DNA of 64,000 bases, from the NCBI GenBank assembly GCA_027422505.1, contig JAPQWV010000416.1, positions 248,001-312,000 of the forward strand, written 5' to 3'. Made by a program: the position numbers and the translations under genes. Source of the stretch: Craterostigma plantagineum. Taxonomy: Eukaryota; Streptophyta; Magnoliopsida; Lamiales; Linderniaceae. Positions within the stretch are counted from its first letter, which is position 1; the number at the start of each line of letters is the position of its first letter. The notes beneath the pieces were generated by a model. It saw only the letters and a list, made by a program, of their open reading frames with translations, had not been told where the DNA came from and ran no database searches. Shown here piece by piece: positions 1 through 11,841 of the stretch.

Positions 1-900
1 TATTTAAATGAGTTCTAGATGATGATTATATCTACTTTCCTTCAACGAGAACCGACGGGCTTAGAAGTTAATACATCTTTATCGAAGAAATCTTGTTCTT
101 TCATATGTCATATGCCGATTTCATATTTAAATTAAAATTTGCGTTGTTAACCATGATGAATATAGTGAAAATATATTGAGAAAGCCAGTAATTGTGTAAT
201 TTAATTGGTCTAAACTAAATATTATTTAAAAGGAAGCAAATGGTATATTGTAATAGTGTAGAGGTACAAATGAATGTTTAATACAATTAAAGGAGCTAAA
301 AATGACATTTGGCCCAATTAGGACGCCTTTTGTCAGAAGTCATGAAATTCAACCCCAAAAAACTCATCCCATCTCGCCATTTATGCTGGAGAGAGAAAGC
401 TGTAGAGAGGTTGTTGTCCTTCTGTATAAAGGTCTGACCTTTTTTTCTTGTATCAAAAGGGTTTCTTGTGAACTCTTTTCTGATGATGAAAGCTTCTGTT
501 CAAGAAAAAAGGTTTTCGTATGCTTTTGCCCGATTTTCTTGTTATCGTACTTCCCCTGTATGGCTCTTTACTTGACTTCTGCTATGGCCGTGGCTAAGCC
601 TTTTGAAAAAAAAAACGAGCCTTTTACTGTCATTATGGGAGAATAAACGAGCTTGGAATTCTGAGAATCATGAGTAGTTCAGTTGTGTAGCCTATTTTTA
701 GCCTTAGGTATATATTGTATAAACATATCTGTGATATCATCATGTAAGCGTCTGCGTGAGTGTTGATGTTGATATCACCCTTTTTCCCTCGAATAATTGC
801 TGTTTCGTGAAAACAATGCTCCTGTATTTTTCTGGGTTTTTTCAGAGTGATTGTTCTTCTCCTTGTCCTGACCCTTTTTCGCTTTCTTGGCATGCCACGT

Positions 901-948
<48 letters not shown>

Positions 949-1183
949 AGGCATGTCGTAAGATTAAGAAGATATGTCTGTCGGCAACTCTTTTGTGTAT
1001 TAATGGGAACGGTTCTGATCCATCTATTTTGATACAACTCTGCTCTCCAACTACAGTAATGGATATTCTCTTTTCATAGTTCTTACTTCTGTATGTCCTC
1101 TTCTTGCAGATCATCATCACAGATAAGTGCTAAGGAACTTCCCCAAAATCTGAAAATCAAGAAAGCGCCTATAACTGCAAAAT
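1..1183. other. Intergenic region and 5' leader of the CONSTANS-like gene
   Basis: AT-rich DNA with no convincing protein-coding gene. It holds a (CT)n microsatellite at about 902-943. A pyrimidine-rich stretch ending in cag just before 1111 looks like the acceptor of a leader intron for the gene starting at 1184. The short ORFs here have low-complexity or random-looking products. Confidence 0.5.
902..943. repeat. (CT)n microsatellite
   Basis: About 21 uninterrupted CT dinucleotides about 240 bases upstream of the CONSTANS-like start codon, probably in its leader or leader intron. CT/GA tracts are common in plant 5' leaders. The Arg-Glu and Leu-Ser repeats in overlapping ORFs come from this tract. 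Confidence 0.95.
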
Positions 1184-2543
1184 ATGGGATATAACTGCGA
1201 TTTCTGTGGCGAGCAGAGATCCGTCGTTTACTGCAAGTCAGACGCTGCGAGCTTATGCCTCTCCTGCGATCGCAATATCCACTCAGCAAACGCCCTTTCC
1301 AAGCGCCACTCAAGAACGCTTCTTTGCGAGAGATGTAACTCTCAGCCCGCCTTAGTTCGATGCATCGAGGAAAGGGTCTCCCTTTGTCAGAACTGCGATT
1401 GGTTAGGACACGTTTGCTCGGGCTCTAATCGCGGGCATAAGAGGGAAGCTGTTAACTGCTACAATGGCTGCCCTTCCGCTTCTGAACTATCTTCGATATG
1501 GTCTTTCATCTTGGATCTTCCTTCTGTCGGAGATTCGACTTGCGAACAGAGGATGGGCTCGATGAGTATAGCTGATGATAGAAATAGTAATGGCCAAGCA
1601 CTTGAAGGATTGAAGAACGTCGAAGGTTCGTCTTCGTTCTTGGAGAAAGGCAGTGATTGGATGGAATCATTACCGCCCCTCGATCCCAAGGCGGGATCGT
1701 CTAGCTCTGCCATGCCTGAGGTAAAACGAGTGAATTATTACCAAGTCTGCATCTTTTTTTTTTCCTCTCTTTTGATGGGTTATTTTGCTGCACATTCCCA
1801 GGTTTTTTACCCCGAGAGGAAGCACAATCTTGATTACGACGACGACGGTTTCTTCGATCAGTTCAACATGGACGATGTTGATTTCAACGTTGACGACTAC
1901 GAAGGCATTTTGAGCGCTGCTCTCAGTAATCCGTATCAACTTTTGGACAGCGATGATATCGACGATCCATTTGGGCTGGACATATCTGCTGAGGTACTTT
2001 CTTGCTACCACTTTGATGTATCCTTGTACGAAGCATACAGTGTAATAGAATTGAAAATTTCTATTCGTTCTTGCAATTTAGGGCTCACGAATAGCTGGCA
2101 CGAACGCAATGCAACCAGCGTCGAGCAATGGAACATCTGCAGATTCATCAGTGAGCTGCAACACTGAGCCCATCCTATACTTCACAAGCTATCATCAAGA
2201 TTGTGGGGCCTCTTCGGTACGAACCGCGGGCGACCCACCATGTTCGGGCCCGCCCGGGCCCGAAAGCTCCCTTCTGCCATCTGTCAGGAGCGACGCGGTC
2301 ATGCGCTATAGGGAGAAGAAGAAAGCACGAAGGTGAAGTCTTTCTCTCTTACACTTTCGATTCGAACTCATTATTTAATCTATGTTTTTTAACGTCAGCG
2401 AACGATTCGATAGGTTCGAGAAGAAGGTCAGATATGCGTCTCGCAAAGCTAGAGCAGATACGAGGAGGCGCGTGAAGGGACGGTTTGTGAAGGCATGCGA
2501 AGCTTACGACTATGATCCATTGAGCCAAACGAGAAGCTGCTGA
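1184..2543 (+). CDS. CONSTANS-like B-box zinc finger protein, COL9/COL10 type
   Basis: Four exons (1184-1720, 1802-1993, 2082-2332, 2414-2543) splice in phase to 369 residues. Two tandem B-boxes lie at the N-terminus (about residues 5-90) with regularly spaced Cys and Asp/His ligands, starting [13 protein letters not shown]. The middle is acidic ([17 protein letters not shown]). A CCT domain near residues 316-360 is split by the last intron inside [13 protein letters not shown]. The opening residues and the LCQNCDW motif of B-box 2 match the COL9/COL10 group of Arabidopsis. Members of this group are nuclear regulators; COL9 delays flowering by lowering CONSTANS activity. The CCT domain is the family's DNA- and NF-Y-contacting part. 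The start is the first ATG of the B-box frame. All four exons use GT-AG borders and I see no defect. Which COL subtype it is remains inference. Confidence 0.93.
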
Positions 2544-3856
2544 TGATTGAAGATTTACTCTCTTTCTCTATTTGGTTATAGTTATATAATCCTGGGAAAC
2601 TCGGTGTTCCTTGCCTCAGTATACTCCCAAGAACAGTTTTTCTTGTTTGCAGAAGTTGAACGTATAGCTCTTTGATGGTATAGAAACGAGGAACTGTAAT
2701 AGCTGTCGACTATTCTTTGTGGATGATGTAGTGTAATGTAATAAAGCGTAGAGAGTAAATCGGTCATCAAATAACGTACGACTAGCTAGATTAGGTTGAT
2801 GATGATGATCATTATGTCTATATTGTTGCCGTGTGAGTAGGGTTTGGTATGAGTTTAAGTATCTCTTAATTACGTTTTTGTGTAATTAATATTCATGACG
2901 CTGATTTATGATATATTATAAGATTTAAAAATTAAATATGTCGTCATTAGCGTAGGATACCTTGTGGTCTTGGATGGTTGCTAATTTAATCACAATTTGG
3001 AATGAGACAAGCTAAGATAATAAATTCACTGCTGCTACGTAATTCGTAGTCGTACTGTTATTTTAAATTAAATCACACAACACATAGTAAAATTTAACTA
3101 TTAAAATGAATAAATACTGCGGAACCATTTCTTATCGGTACTATCAAATTCTTCTTCTTCTTCTTCTTCTTCTTCTTCTTCTTCAACTTACATGTGTAAT
3201 TCGTAAGGGTTACGCAAAACCCAGCTTTGTAGCGTAAACTGTAAGTCATCACCAGCTATTCTCTATGTGTCTTCATATCACGAGCTGAATTTTTTTTTTT
3301 TACTTTTTTTATATGATTCGTTCGTTGATTGTTGATTTGGGTTGTTGGAATCGTAATTTTTGCGCTGTTTGCGTTCGAATCACGATGTTACCTTGTTCTG
3401 AGGGTTGTTAGATTCTATTTGTTAGCGTGTTCAGCTAATTATGACGTTTCTCTCTAATTTATTCTGTATTTTGCCTCGATTTAAGCTCTATGCGTCTTTA
3501 GTTACTGATTCCTATAGATGAATTGTTTTCTCCCTCTACTTCAAATTGGATGCTGATAATGAAAGAAATGCCTCGAATGTTGATTTTCTCGATACTTTCA
3601 CTCAGTGTTAAAGATTCCAGCTGATTGAACATCAAGGAAAAGTTATTTGTATTAAAGATTAATGTTTTCTTCGTTCACCATACCCTCAATTTTTTTGGAG
3701 TTGGCATTGCCTTCTATGGCCTGCTTAATTTTTATTTGCTTGTCTTCGGTTTAATTATTTCTTTCTGATGCTTTTTTTGTTACTCATAGGGTCTTTCTTG
3801 ATCACCTTTTTCCTGATTACTCCTTGTGTTTAAGGTTCAGTTCAGCCCTAAAAGGA
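2544..3856. other. Intergenic region with leader intron of the RING-H2 gene
   Basis: AT-rich, no gene recognised. A (CTT)n microsatellite sits at about 3151-3184. A GTAAGT donor near 3241 and a T-rich stretch ending in AG around 3836-3845 suggest a leader intron of about 600 nt for the gene that starts at 3857. The intron borders are inferred. Confidence 0.5.
3151..3184. repeat. (CTT)n microsatellite
   Basis: About eleven CTT units just upstream of the inferred leader of the RING-H2 gene. Confidence 0.9.
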
Positions 3857-4309
3857 ATGGCCCTTTCATCCTATCCATCCCCATCAGATTGTGGAGTACT
3901 CTGCTTAATACTCTCGAACACAGTAATGTCCATCGCAATGGTAAAAGAGATCGTCCTATCCCTACTCCATGCCCTCGGCATTCACATTACATCATGGGAA
4001 GAATTCTCAGTTGAGCCGACAGATTCCAACGAGTGTCGTAAAAGCCCCACAGAGTCATACATGGACGATCTACGAAGCCTAATACAAGCCAAGCAATACG
4101 AATGTGAATGCCCTACGAAACAAGAGTGCTGCTCCATTTGTTTGGCCGAGTTCTACCCCAAAGCAGAGGTCAATATCCTCCCTTGCAGCCACGTCTTCCA
4201 CATTTCTTGCCTCGAGAAATGGCTCGAGCGTTGGAACTCGACTTGCCCGCTCTGCCGTAATCACATGACGATTTCAGACACAGATGAGGATAATGCCTGC
4301 CCTATGTAA
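3857..4309 (+). CDS. RING-H2 finger E3 ubiquitin ligase, XERICO/RHA2-like
   Basis: A single coding exon of 150 residues. An N-terminal hydrophobic stretch (about residues 13-44, beginning CGVLCLILSNTVMSIAMVKE) is followed by a linker and a C-terminal RING-H2 domain with ligands C92, C95, C110, H112, H115, C118, C130 and C133. The arrangement, the start MALSSYPSPS and the CLEKW...W...TCPLCR pattern resemble Arabidopsis XERICO (MGLSSLP..., CLEKW, TCPLCR). XERICO is a small RING-H2 ligase that raises abscisic acid levels and drought tolerance. I chose the ATG at 3857 over the upstream in-frame one at 3824 because it gives the family-like N-terminus and because the upstream part is probably leader intron. 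Length and domain order fit the family. The physiological role is inferred from homology. Confidence 0.85.
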   Translation: MALSSYPSPSDCGVLCLILSNTVMSIAMVKEIVLSLLHALGIHITSWEEFSVEPTDSNECRKSPTESYMDDLRSLIQAKQYECECPTKQECCSICLAEFYPKAEVNILPCSHVFHISCLEKWLERWNSTCPLCRNHMTISDTDEDNACPM

Positions 4310-5253
4310 GAGTGTCTCGTGCGTTTGTGTTGTGTATGTGTAGCACATACTTGTATACAGTGTAGTTCAGTGCATTGTATTGGCGAGAGTTTTTTTTCCA
4401 GGTTTTTGGTGTGTATACAGGAACTCGATGATTGCCTATGGAATTGCTGCTGCTGCCAACAGAATTTTTATTTTTATTTTTTTTTTGCGTCCTTCAACGA
4501 GGGACGTGCGCCGGCGTGAATAACATGGGTGAGGTTTACTTCTTGACTGAATCTTCGTCTTTGTATATGTTAAGCAACTTCATCAATGGTGACACTGTGA
4601 ACACCTATCGTTAACCTTATCTAGTTTGACCAGTTCTTCTACATGCAATGCCTCTTGAACATTAACAATACTAAACTTGTAATAATAGAGACAGTGACTG
4701 CAAGCAATGATAGCGATGCAATGCTTTTTTAAAGAAGTCATAACGTTTCTTTTTTTGACTTGGGAACCCACTGACTCAACACAGACGTCGACCTTGGCTA
4801 AGCTAAGTGGGCTCAGCCGATCCCCTATAGATATTTCACTGGCGAGTTTGTAAAGATGGCGGGCTAGAAAGCTATGTAATAAAGTAAGGGTAGATATACT
4901 GCCAATCACTCAGATCAGATACTTCACATCCAAAGCATTTCCCATGTTTTCTTGTGGTTTTTGTCCCCTTGGAACAGTGATACTTATCCAAATCTGTGTG
5001 GTGTGGGTGTGTTTTTGCCCGTAGTAGCATCATCAAAGGTCATTGATTCCAAACTTCTCGTTTTATCCCCTTTCTCTGACCATCAGTCATTTTCTGTTTG
5101 AACCCTTCTTGCAGATACATGTGAAGATCATCCCCGGTCCATAAAGTTTCAATCTTTGACAGATTTATGTATCAATTCGAGGGCTCTTGGGCCAAATACT
5201 CTGTTTTAGCAGCTTGATACCTCGAATTAACAGAGGAGTTTATCCTTGGGATT
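4310..5253. other. Intergenic region, 3' end of RING-H2 gene and leader of NPR gene
   Basis: No gene seen. The first few hundred bases are probably the RING-H2 3' UTR. A pyrimidine-rich run ending in cag at about 5114, followed by purine-rich sequence, could be the acceptor of a leader intron for the NPR3/4-like gene. Confidence 0.4.
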
Positions 5254-7172
5254 ATGGGAAGTGGCGATGAAAGCATGCCTACATCTGTGAGCCATTCGCC
5301 CAGCCACGTAATGGGCACAGAGCTCGATCCATCGAGCTTGGACAAACTCAGTTCTAACCTCGGACAACTGCTAACTTGTCCAGACTACGACTACAGAGAC
5401 GCAGAGATAGAGGTCGATGGAATCACAGTAGGCATCCACCGTTGCATCTTAGCTGCGCGGAGCGAGTTCTTCCACGAACTATTCAAAAACGCGCGTTACA
5501 ACTGCGAACAAGGAAACCCACCAAGGTACATCTTGTCCGAACTGATACCCCATGCTAGAAGAATAGGATACGAATCGTTCATGGCCGTCATGAACTATAT
5601 GTACGCCGGAAAGGTTAGTCCGCCCGCCGTCGAGGTTTCCACGTGCGCCGACAAATACTGCTCCCACGAATCTTGCGGCCCCGCCGTAAATCACGCCGTG
5701 GAAGTCATGTGGGTTTCTGCGACGTTTCAGATTCAACACCTAAAGACTCTTTTTCAGGTAATAACAACTGCTTGAGATTGAGATATGTCTTCTTCCTCTT
5801 GTGAACGTCTTTGGGCAGTAATTGTTCTGTCTTTCTTGCAGAAACGTCTCCTTGTCTACGCAGAGAAAGCCTTCGCAGAAGACGTGGTTCAAATACTCAA
5901 CGTAGCACATGCTTTCCATCTGAACCCACTTCTTACACAGTGCGTCCAGAGACTGGCTCGATCAGACATAGACGAAGGCGTCGTAGAAAAGGAACTTCCT
6001 TTCGAGATTGCAAGAAAGATCATTTCCCTTCGTTCCCAAGCCGAGGAAGACGAAGACTGGGGACTGAAGCGAAAGATGATCAAGAAGGTTCACAGGGCAT
6101 TAGACTCGCATGACGTGGCACTGCTGAAGCTACTTCTCCAAGAATCTAACTTCTCATTGGACGATGCTCGTGCTCTTCACTACGCAGTAGCTTACTGCAG
6201 TCCCAGCGTCGTGAAGGAGGTTTTAAGCCTGGGAAATGCTGACGTCAACCTTAAGGATCCACGAGGGCACACTGTTCTCCACGTTGCTGCTAGAAGGAAA
6301 GATCCGTCGATCATCATAGGGTTGTTAGAAAGAGGGGCGTCTGTCTTTGATACGACGAGGGATGGTCTGACGGCCGCCGTGATATGTAAGAGACTGACTC
6401 GTCTGAAAGACTTCAATGGAGCGACTAACGAGGAAGGGCTGTGCATTGACGTTCTTGAAAGAGGGATGTCTAGAAAACCTTCGCCTGGTGGGAACTCGTC
6501 GTCCATGGCTTCCACGACGGCGAATGAAGATCTATGCATGAGCCTTCTTTTGATCGAAAATAGAGGTAAAAAGAGATACAGAATACGACTTTAAAAAACG
6601 TCTCTCTTTTTTTTTTTTTGTCTGGAAAACTCGAACTTCGGCGCAGTGGCAATGGCGCGGAGGTTGTTTCCCCTCCAGGCGAGGTTGGCGATGGAGGTGG
6701 CCCACGCCGACTCGACGACGGAGTTTGAAGGGACTTCTTCCATGGCTGATTTGCGAGGGGTAGACTTAAAGGAAATGCCAGCCGAAGAAATCAAGAAACT
6801 ACAGCTAAGGCTTCAAGCCCTGCAAAAAACTGGTAAACTAGAGAAAGACAGCAAAGCACCACTTTGCATATCTTTAAGACAACCTCGCATTTAACTTCGA
6901 ACTGCTTTCTTCTTGACGGCGGCGCAGTGGAGACTGGCCGGCGGTTTTTCCCAAACTGCTCGGAGTATCTCGATAGGCTCGCCGAGGACGAGTCGCTGGG
7001 CACTCTATTGCTAGAAACGGGCGAACCCGAGGAGCAGAGGAAGAAGAAGATGAGGTTCATGGAACTCAAGGAGGAGTTGGCCATGGCGTTTATTAGAGAT
7101 AAACCCGAGCCAAGCCGCGGCGCCACGTCATCAGCTTCGTCGTCTCCGAAGCTAAAGGTTCGGAGAAAGTGA
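5254..7172 (+). CDS. NPR1-family salicylate co-receptor, NPR3/NPR4-like
   Basis: Four exons (5254-5757, 5842-6565, 6647-6832, 6928-7172) join in phase to 552 residues; family members are about 570-600. Order: BTB/POZ domain (about 45-165) with a conserved zinc motif C131/C136/H138/C141; helical BACK-like region; ankyrin repeats (about 255-355, with ALHYAVAYCSP and GHTVLHVAA); C-terminal NPR1-like region with LLLIENRVAMARRLFP (400-416) and VETGRRFFP (472-480). Features pointing to NPR3/4 rather than NPR1 are LHYAV, the RLT-x2-KD-F segment after the ankyrins, VETGRRFFP and the Ser-rich tail. NPR proteins bind salicylic acid and control TGA transcription factors; NPR3/4 act as co-repressors. R409, in the ENR motif, occupies the position of the salicylate-contacting arginine known from NPR1 and NPR4. 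No nuclear or regulatory motif was verified beyond this. Confidence 0.93.
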
Positions 7173-7878
7173 AGACAATTGCTACGAGCTTCAAGAATGT
7201 TAACTTGTAAGCGACGAGCGTTGTGTCTTTCGGCCCATTGGGCCTTTAATTGGGCCAGTTAGTGTAAGGAAGATCTTGCCCAAAACAATGGTGATTTTGC
7301 CATTAATTTTTTTTACCTATCCTATTTAAGGGTAATTATGTTTCAGCCCATGAAGTTCCATATATTCTAAATTGAAGACCGAGTACGTCACGATTCACGA
7401 GGAGAAAGTTCGTTTTTAATCTATTTTTCTTTTTCTTTAATTTATGTATGCAAGGCGCAAGCATTCGGCATATTCCCCGAAATATTACATGGCACTAACG
7501 AGAATAAAATATATAAAAGAAAAGAGGAAAGGTGAAAAAATAAGAAGACTCTCTCAACCACCAACCAATGGGATTGAACAAATATATATACGCACGAGGC
7601 ATACCTGATTTTTCCCATCTCAGCTTCACAGTTTCTGCAGCTTCGGTATTAACTCCCAAACTTTCCTTTGATAGATCTTTTGTGAAGAGACGCGTAAGGT
7701 TCTTCTTCTTCCTTTATTTTTTGTTCTCTTGTGTTTTGGTATTCTGTCGATGCATGTTGAATATCTGAGGTGTGTGTGTGTATGTGGATTTTGATGGCTG
7801 GGTCATTAGATCTGAATCTCGCTTACATGTTTTTGCGTTAGCTGATAACAGATTTGAATTTATGTTGATTATACAGAT
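7173..7878. other. Intergenic region and leader of phosphoglycerate mutase
   Basis: Contains three GGCCCA/TGGGCC site-II-like motifs at 7232-7256. A probable leader intron runs from a GTAAGG donor at about 7695 to the cag at 7874-7876, directly before the ATG. No other coding signal was seen. Confidence 0.5.
7232..7256 (+). promoter_or_regulatory. Cluster of site-II (TGGGCC) elements upstream of phosphoglycerate mutase
   Basis: GGCCCA at 7232-7237 and TGGGCC at 7239-7244 and 7251-7256 occur within 25 bases. TGGGCC/T elements bind TCP factors and are typical of housekeeping promoters in plants. Assignment to the downstream gene is inferred from position; they lie only about 60 bases past the NPR stop codon. 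Confidence 0.5.
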
Positions 7879-10778
7879 ATGGGTAGCTCAGATTTCTCAT
7901 GGAAATTAAAGGACCACCCAAAGCTACCTAAGGGAAAAACAATCGCGATGGTAGTTTTGGATGGATGGGGTGAGGCAAAGCCTAATCAGTACAACTGCAT
8001 CCATGTGGCTGAAACTCCAACTATGGACTCCCTGAAAAATGTAATATTTTGATCCAAACGTTTACCTCATGTTTAATTGCTTTTGCTAGTAATATATTAA
8101 AGGTTCTAAGAATGAGTCTTTGATATCTCTTTCTTCAGATTTGATGGATCCGATCTATTATTCGATTCTTCACTTTTTTTCTCGTTTCAGTGTTTGTTGA
8201 TTATTTGTGTTTGATGGGTTGACAAAAACGTTTGTTTGCTGATTCAACTATTTTGGCTCTTGGTGCTTGATACCATCTTCGAGCTACATGTGTGGAGCTT
8301 CATTTTTAGTAAACGCCATTGTTTTGCTTTGCATTTTAACAATTTTATCTCTTCTTGTTTGATACGATCTTGTGTGGAGCTTCATTGTTAGTACAATTTA
8401 TTTTTTGTTATATGCATCTTGGTTTTCTCTGGCTTGTGACTTATTTTACGGGAAAATGAGATTGAGCTGCTGTTCTTGATTGTTTGGTGAAGGGTGCGCC
8501 TGAAAAATGGAGATTGGTGAGGGCTCATGGCAAGGCTGTAGGACTACCCACAGAAGATGACATGGGCAATAGTGAGGTTGGTCACAATGCGCTTGGTGCT
8601 GGTCGTATTTATGCACAAGGGTGAGCACAATCCATGTTTGTTTTTGTTACCAAGTGGATTCAAGTGAATATAGTTGACACTTTTTTCTGTAGCTTCTCAA
8701 TCAAAGTTATAATTGCTAACATATCTCCTTACATGTTTCTGAATGCAGTGCTAAGCTTGTTGATATTGCTCTTGAAACTGGCAAAATTTATGATGGAGAA
8801 GGTTTCAAGTACATACAGGGATCCTTTGAAACTGGAACATTGCACCTAATTGGATTATTAAGTGATGGTGGTGTCCACTCTAGGCTTGACCAATTGCAGG
8901 TATGCAATTCAACCAAGTTTAGCGCTGATTCCTTGATCCATATGGGTCAAGTAAAACGTCGTTTCTTTATCATCTCATCCACCTTTCAAACTTCCCCATA
9001 TGAGAATCAATTTTTTTTTTTTGTATCTAGCTATTGCTCAAAGGTGCTAGTGAACGTGGTGCGAAACGAATCCGTGTTCATGTTCTCACTGATGGACGTG
9101 ATGTCTTGGATGGTACAAGTGTTGGCTTTGTTGAAACCCTTGAGAAAGATCTCTCAGATCTACGTGAGAAAGGAGTTGATGCAAGGATCGCATCTGGCGG
9201 AGGTCGAATGTATGTTACAATGGATCGTTATGAGGTGAGCCCTTTGTGAACAAAACTTTATCAGTCGCATTCTTGGGAGCAATCTTTCTTGAAGTACTTG
9301 TATTTTAGTAGTGAAAGAAAACTTTTTTTTTTTTTCTTAACACCCTCATTCGTGTTTTCAGAACGACTGGGATGTTGTAAAACGAGGATGGGATGCTCAA
9401 GTTCTTGGAGAAGCACCTCACAAGTTTAAGAGTGCCCTCGAAGCTGTGAAGAAGCTGAGGGAGATTCCCAACACTAACGATCAGTACTTGCCTCCCTTTG
9501 TTGTCGTCGATGATAATGGGAAAGCAGTTGGGCCTATCCTTGATGGCGATGCAGTTGTCACTTTCAACTTCCGTGCTGATCGAGTGGTTATGATTGCAAA
9601 GTCTCTTGAGTACGAGGACTTTGATAAGTTCGATAGGGTTAGAGTTCCTAAGATTCGGTACGCTGGAATGCTTCAATACGACGGGGAACTTAAACTTCCA
9701 AACCACTACCTCGTTTCTCCTCCTGAGATTGAGAGGACTTCTGGCGAATATTTAGTTCATAATGGTGTTCGCACATTTGCTTGTAGGTATGACTAAGACG
9801 TCTATTTAGATCATGGATTGTCTACCTAAGTAACTAAGTGAAAGCCGAGTTAAGATGCAAAAATTAAATGCTGTCTGCACTTGCTCTTTTACAGTGAAAC
9901 GGTTAAGTTTGGCCATGTCACCTTTTTCTGGAATGGAAATCGGTCTGGATATTTCAACTCGGAAATGGAAGAATATGTCGAAATCCCAAGTGATTCTGGC
10001 ATTACCTTCAACGTCAAGCCTAAGATGAAAGCTGTTGAGATCGCTGAGAAGGCCAGGGATGCCATACTTAGCAAGAAATTTGATCAGGTATCTCTTTATT
10101 TCTTGGCTTCTTCACCATGAGATAAGACTAGAGAGGCTTTTTCTTTATGACATCTGAAAACTTTAACCTAAAAAGGTACGTGTGAATCTGCCTAACGGTG
10201 ACATGGTGGGACACACTGGAGACATCGATGCTACGATCGTTGCTTGTAAAGCTGCTGACGAGGCAGTCAAGGTAATTATTGAAGCATATACTGTGCTGAA
10301 GTACCTTTGTGGTTATCTACTTGATTCTTTCTTAATTATTTACATAAACTTTGTGCAGATGATCCTTGATGCAATTGAGCAAGTGGGGGGAATATACGTC
10401 GTAACTGCGGATCATGGCAACGCAGAGGACATGGTGAAGAGGAACAAGAAAGGGGAGCCACTTCTTGACAAGAACGGAAACCTTCAGATTCTCACTTCTC
10501 ATACACTTGAGCCCGTAAGTAGTTTCGTTTGTTGCATTTATTATTACATCCTAGAATTGGATCAAACACCACATGCATGTGTATGTTGACTTTACGCAAT
10601 AAATTCTGCGCAGGTTCCTATAGCCATTGGTGGGCCAGGGCTGGCGCCTGGTGTGAGGTTCCGCAAAGACGTTCCTAATGGTGGGCTGGCCAACGTGGCT
10701 GCAACCGTCATGAACCTACATGGGTTCGAGGCACCTAGCGATTATGAGACGACCCTTATCGAGGTGGTCGATAATTAG
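7879..10778 (+). CDS. 2,3-bisphosphoglycerate-independent phosphoglycerate mutase (cytosolic)
   Basis: Nine coding exons (7879-8040, 8493-8620, 8749-8899, 9031-9234, 9362-9786, 9895-10087, 10176-10271, 10359-10514, 10614-10778) give 559 residues, matching the plant enzyme (about 557-560). It interconverts 3- and 2-phosphoglycerate in glycolysis and gluconeogenesis, using two metal ions and a serine phosphoenzyme. Visible signature motifs are [11 protein letters not shown] near the N-terminus, [17 protein letters not shown] (containing the phosphorylated Ser), SDGGVHS, DGRD, FNFRADR, HTGD and [10 protein letters not shown] (metal-binding). No transit peptide is apparent, so a cytosolic location is inferred. 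A leader intron probably ends two bases before the ATG. All introns are GT-AG and in phase. Confidence 0.97.
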
Positions 10779-11841
10779 ACTATAAGCTGAAAACTTTTAC
10801 TATCAGAAGATGAAATTTTGGGAGGAGAAAGTTGAGGGCAGTACGCATGTATTTGCCTTGATTGGACTTGAGGTTCTATTTTCTTGTCTTTTCTGATTGG
10901 CTGCTATGCTACGATATTACCAGCGCTTGCTTGGATATTTTGCATTGCACTCTGTTTTCAAACAATAAATAAAATTGGAAACTTATACCCATGTTTTTTC
11001 TTATGTTCCTTTGATGCTTTGTTATTGTCCAGTCTCTTCGGTTATTCACTGTTCTTACTGTGCATGGCTAATTATTTTTTTTGGTCCCGTAACTTAGCGA
11101 GTGTAGCATTATAGCGACCGGTAATTTAGAATGTGGCATTATAGGGACAATAAGTTTTAAAATCGTGCAATTTATAGATATTATACGTGATTTTTTCCAA
11201 AATACATTATGTGCCACGCACGTGATCGATTTTATACCTGATGTTTTTTTCAAAATACATCACGTGCCACGCACGCGATCGTTTTTTTATACCGGAAGGT
11301 CCAAAAAGATAATTATGCCTGAAAGGAGATGTGGTGTCAATCATATTAAGTTGGGCTCGACCCTTATTATTTGATAGTAAATATATATGCATAACATATG
11401 AGGAAGAGTGAAGACCGTAGCAAAGGCAAGGAATCTAAGCGATATATATGAATACAAATCTCAAATCATAGACCGATTGGACAATAATCAGAAGGTTCTC
11501 TTTCGTTTCTTGACTTTTTTTTCCAAATGCTTACGGTAAGAAATTTGCCAAGAACACAATGCCAAACCAATAAGTCCACGAAGGGCACATCATCAAAAAT
11601 ATTCAATTCATGCGCACACACTCGCCTACTACTCTGTGTTGCCATCAAGCATTTGGCTTTATGGTGCCGTCCCAATATTCTATTCACGAAAACCTTAAAA
11701 TATCCAATTCTCATCACACCAGTCTACATAGCACGATGATGATGTAAGTAACATGGACTCGTTTACCACTTGAACCAAAAAAAAAAAAAACTGATTCAAA
11801 GCTGCAATCTTTTCGTTCTTACCAGCGCGAAGTAGCGCCGA
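10779..11841. other. Intergenic region with a tandem duplication
   Basis: The first part is the 3' UTR of the mutase gene. Around 11075-11325 lies a repeat-like block with a 53-bp tandem duplication (11198 and 11251 copies), possibly a degraded transposon. The rest is unremarkable promoter DNA for the kinase-like gene. Confidence 0.45.
11191..11305. repeat. Two-copy tandem repeat, period about 53 bp
   Basis: CAAAATACAT followed by a GTGCCACGCACG core occurs at about 11198 and again at about 11251, each copy continuing through a GATCG and a TTTATACC. The surrounding block begins and ends with related AT-rich/GGTCC sequence (about 11080 and 11308), so it may be part of a degraded terminal-inverted-repeat element. 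I found no clear target duplication. Confidence 0.6.

Noticed and set aside
302..646. A 114-codon open frame on the plus strand
   Set aside because: No recognisable domain, low-complexity composition, and it lies in promoter-like AT-rich DNA. Probably a chance frame.
633..1120. Minus-strand frames encoding long Arg-Glu repeats
   Set aside because: They are translations of the (CT)n microsatellite, not proteins.
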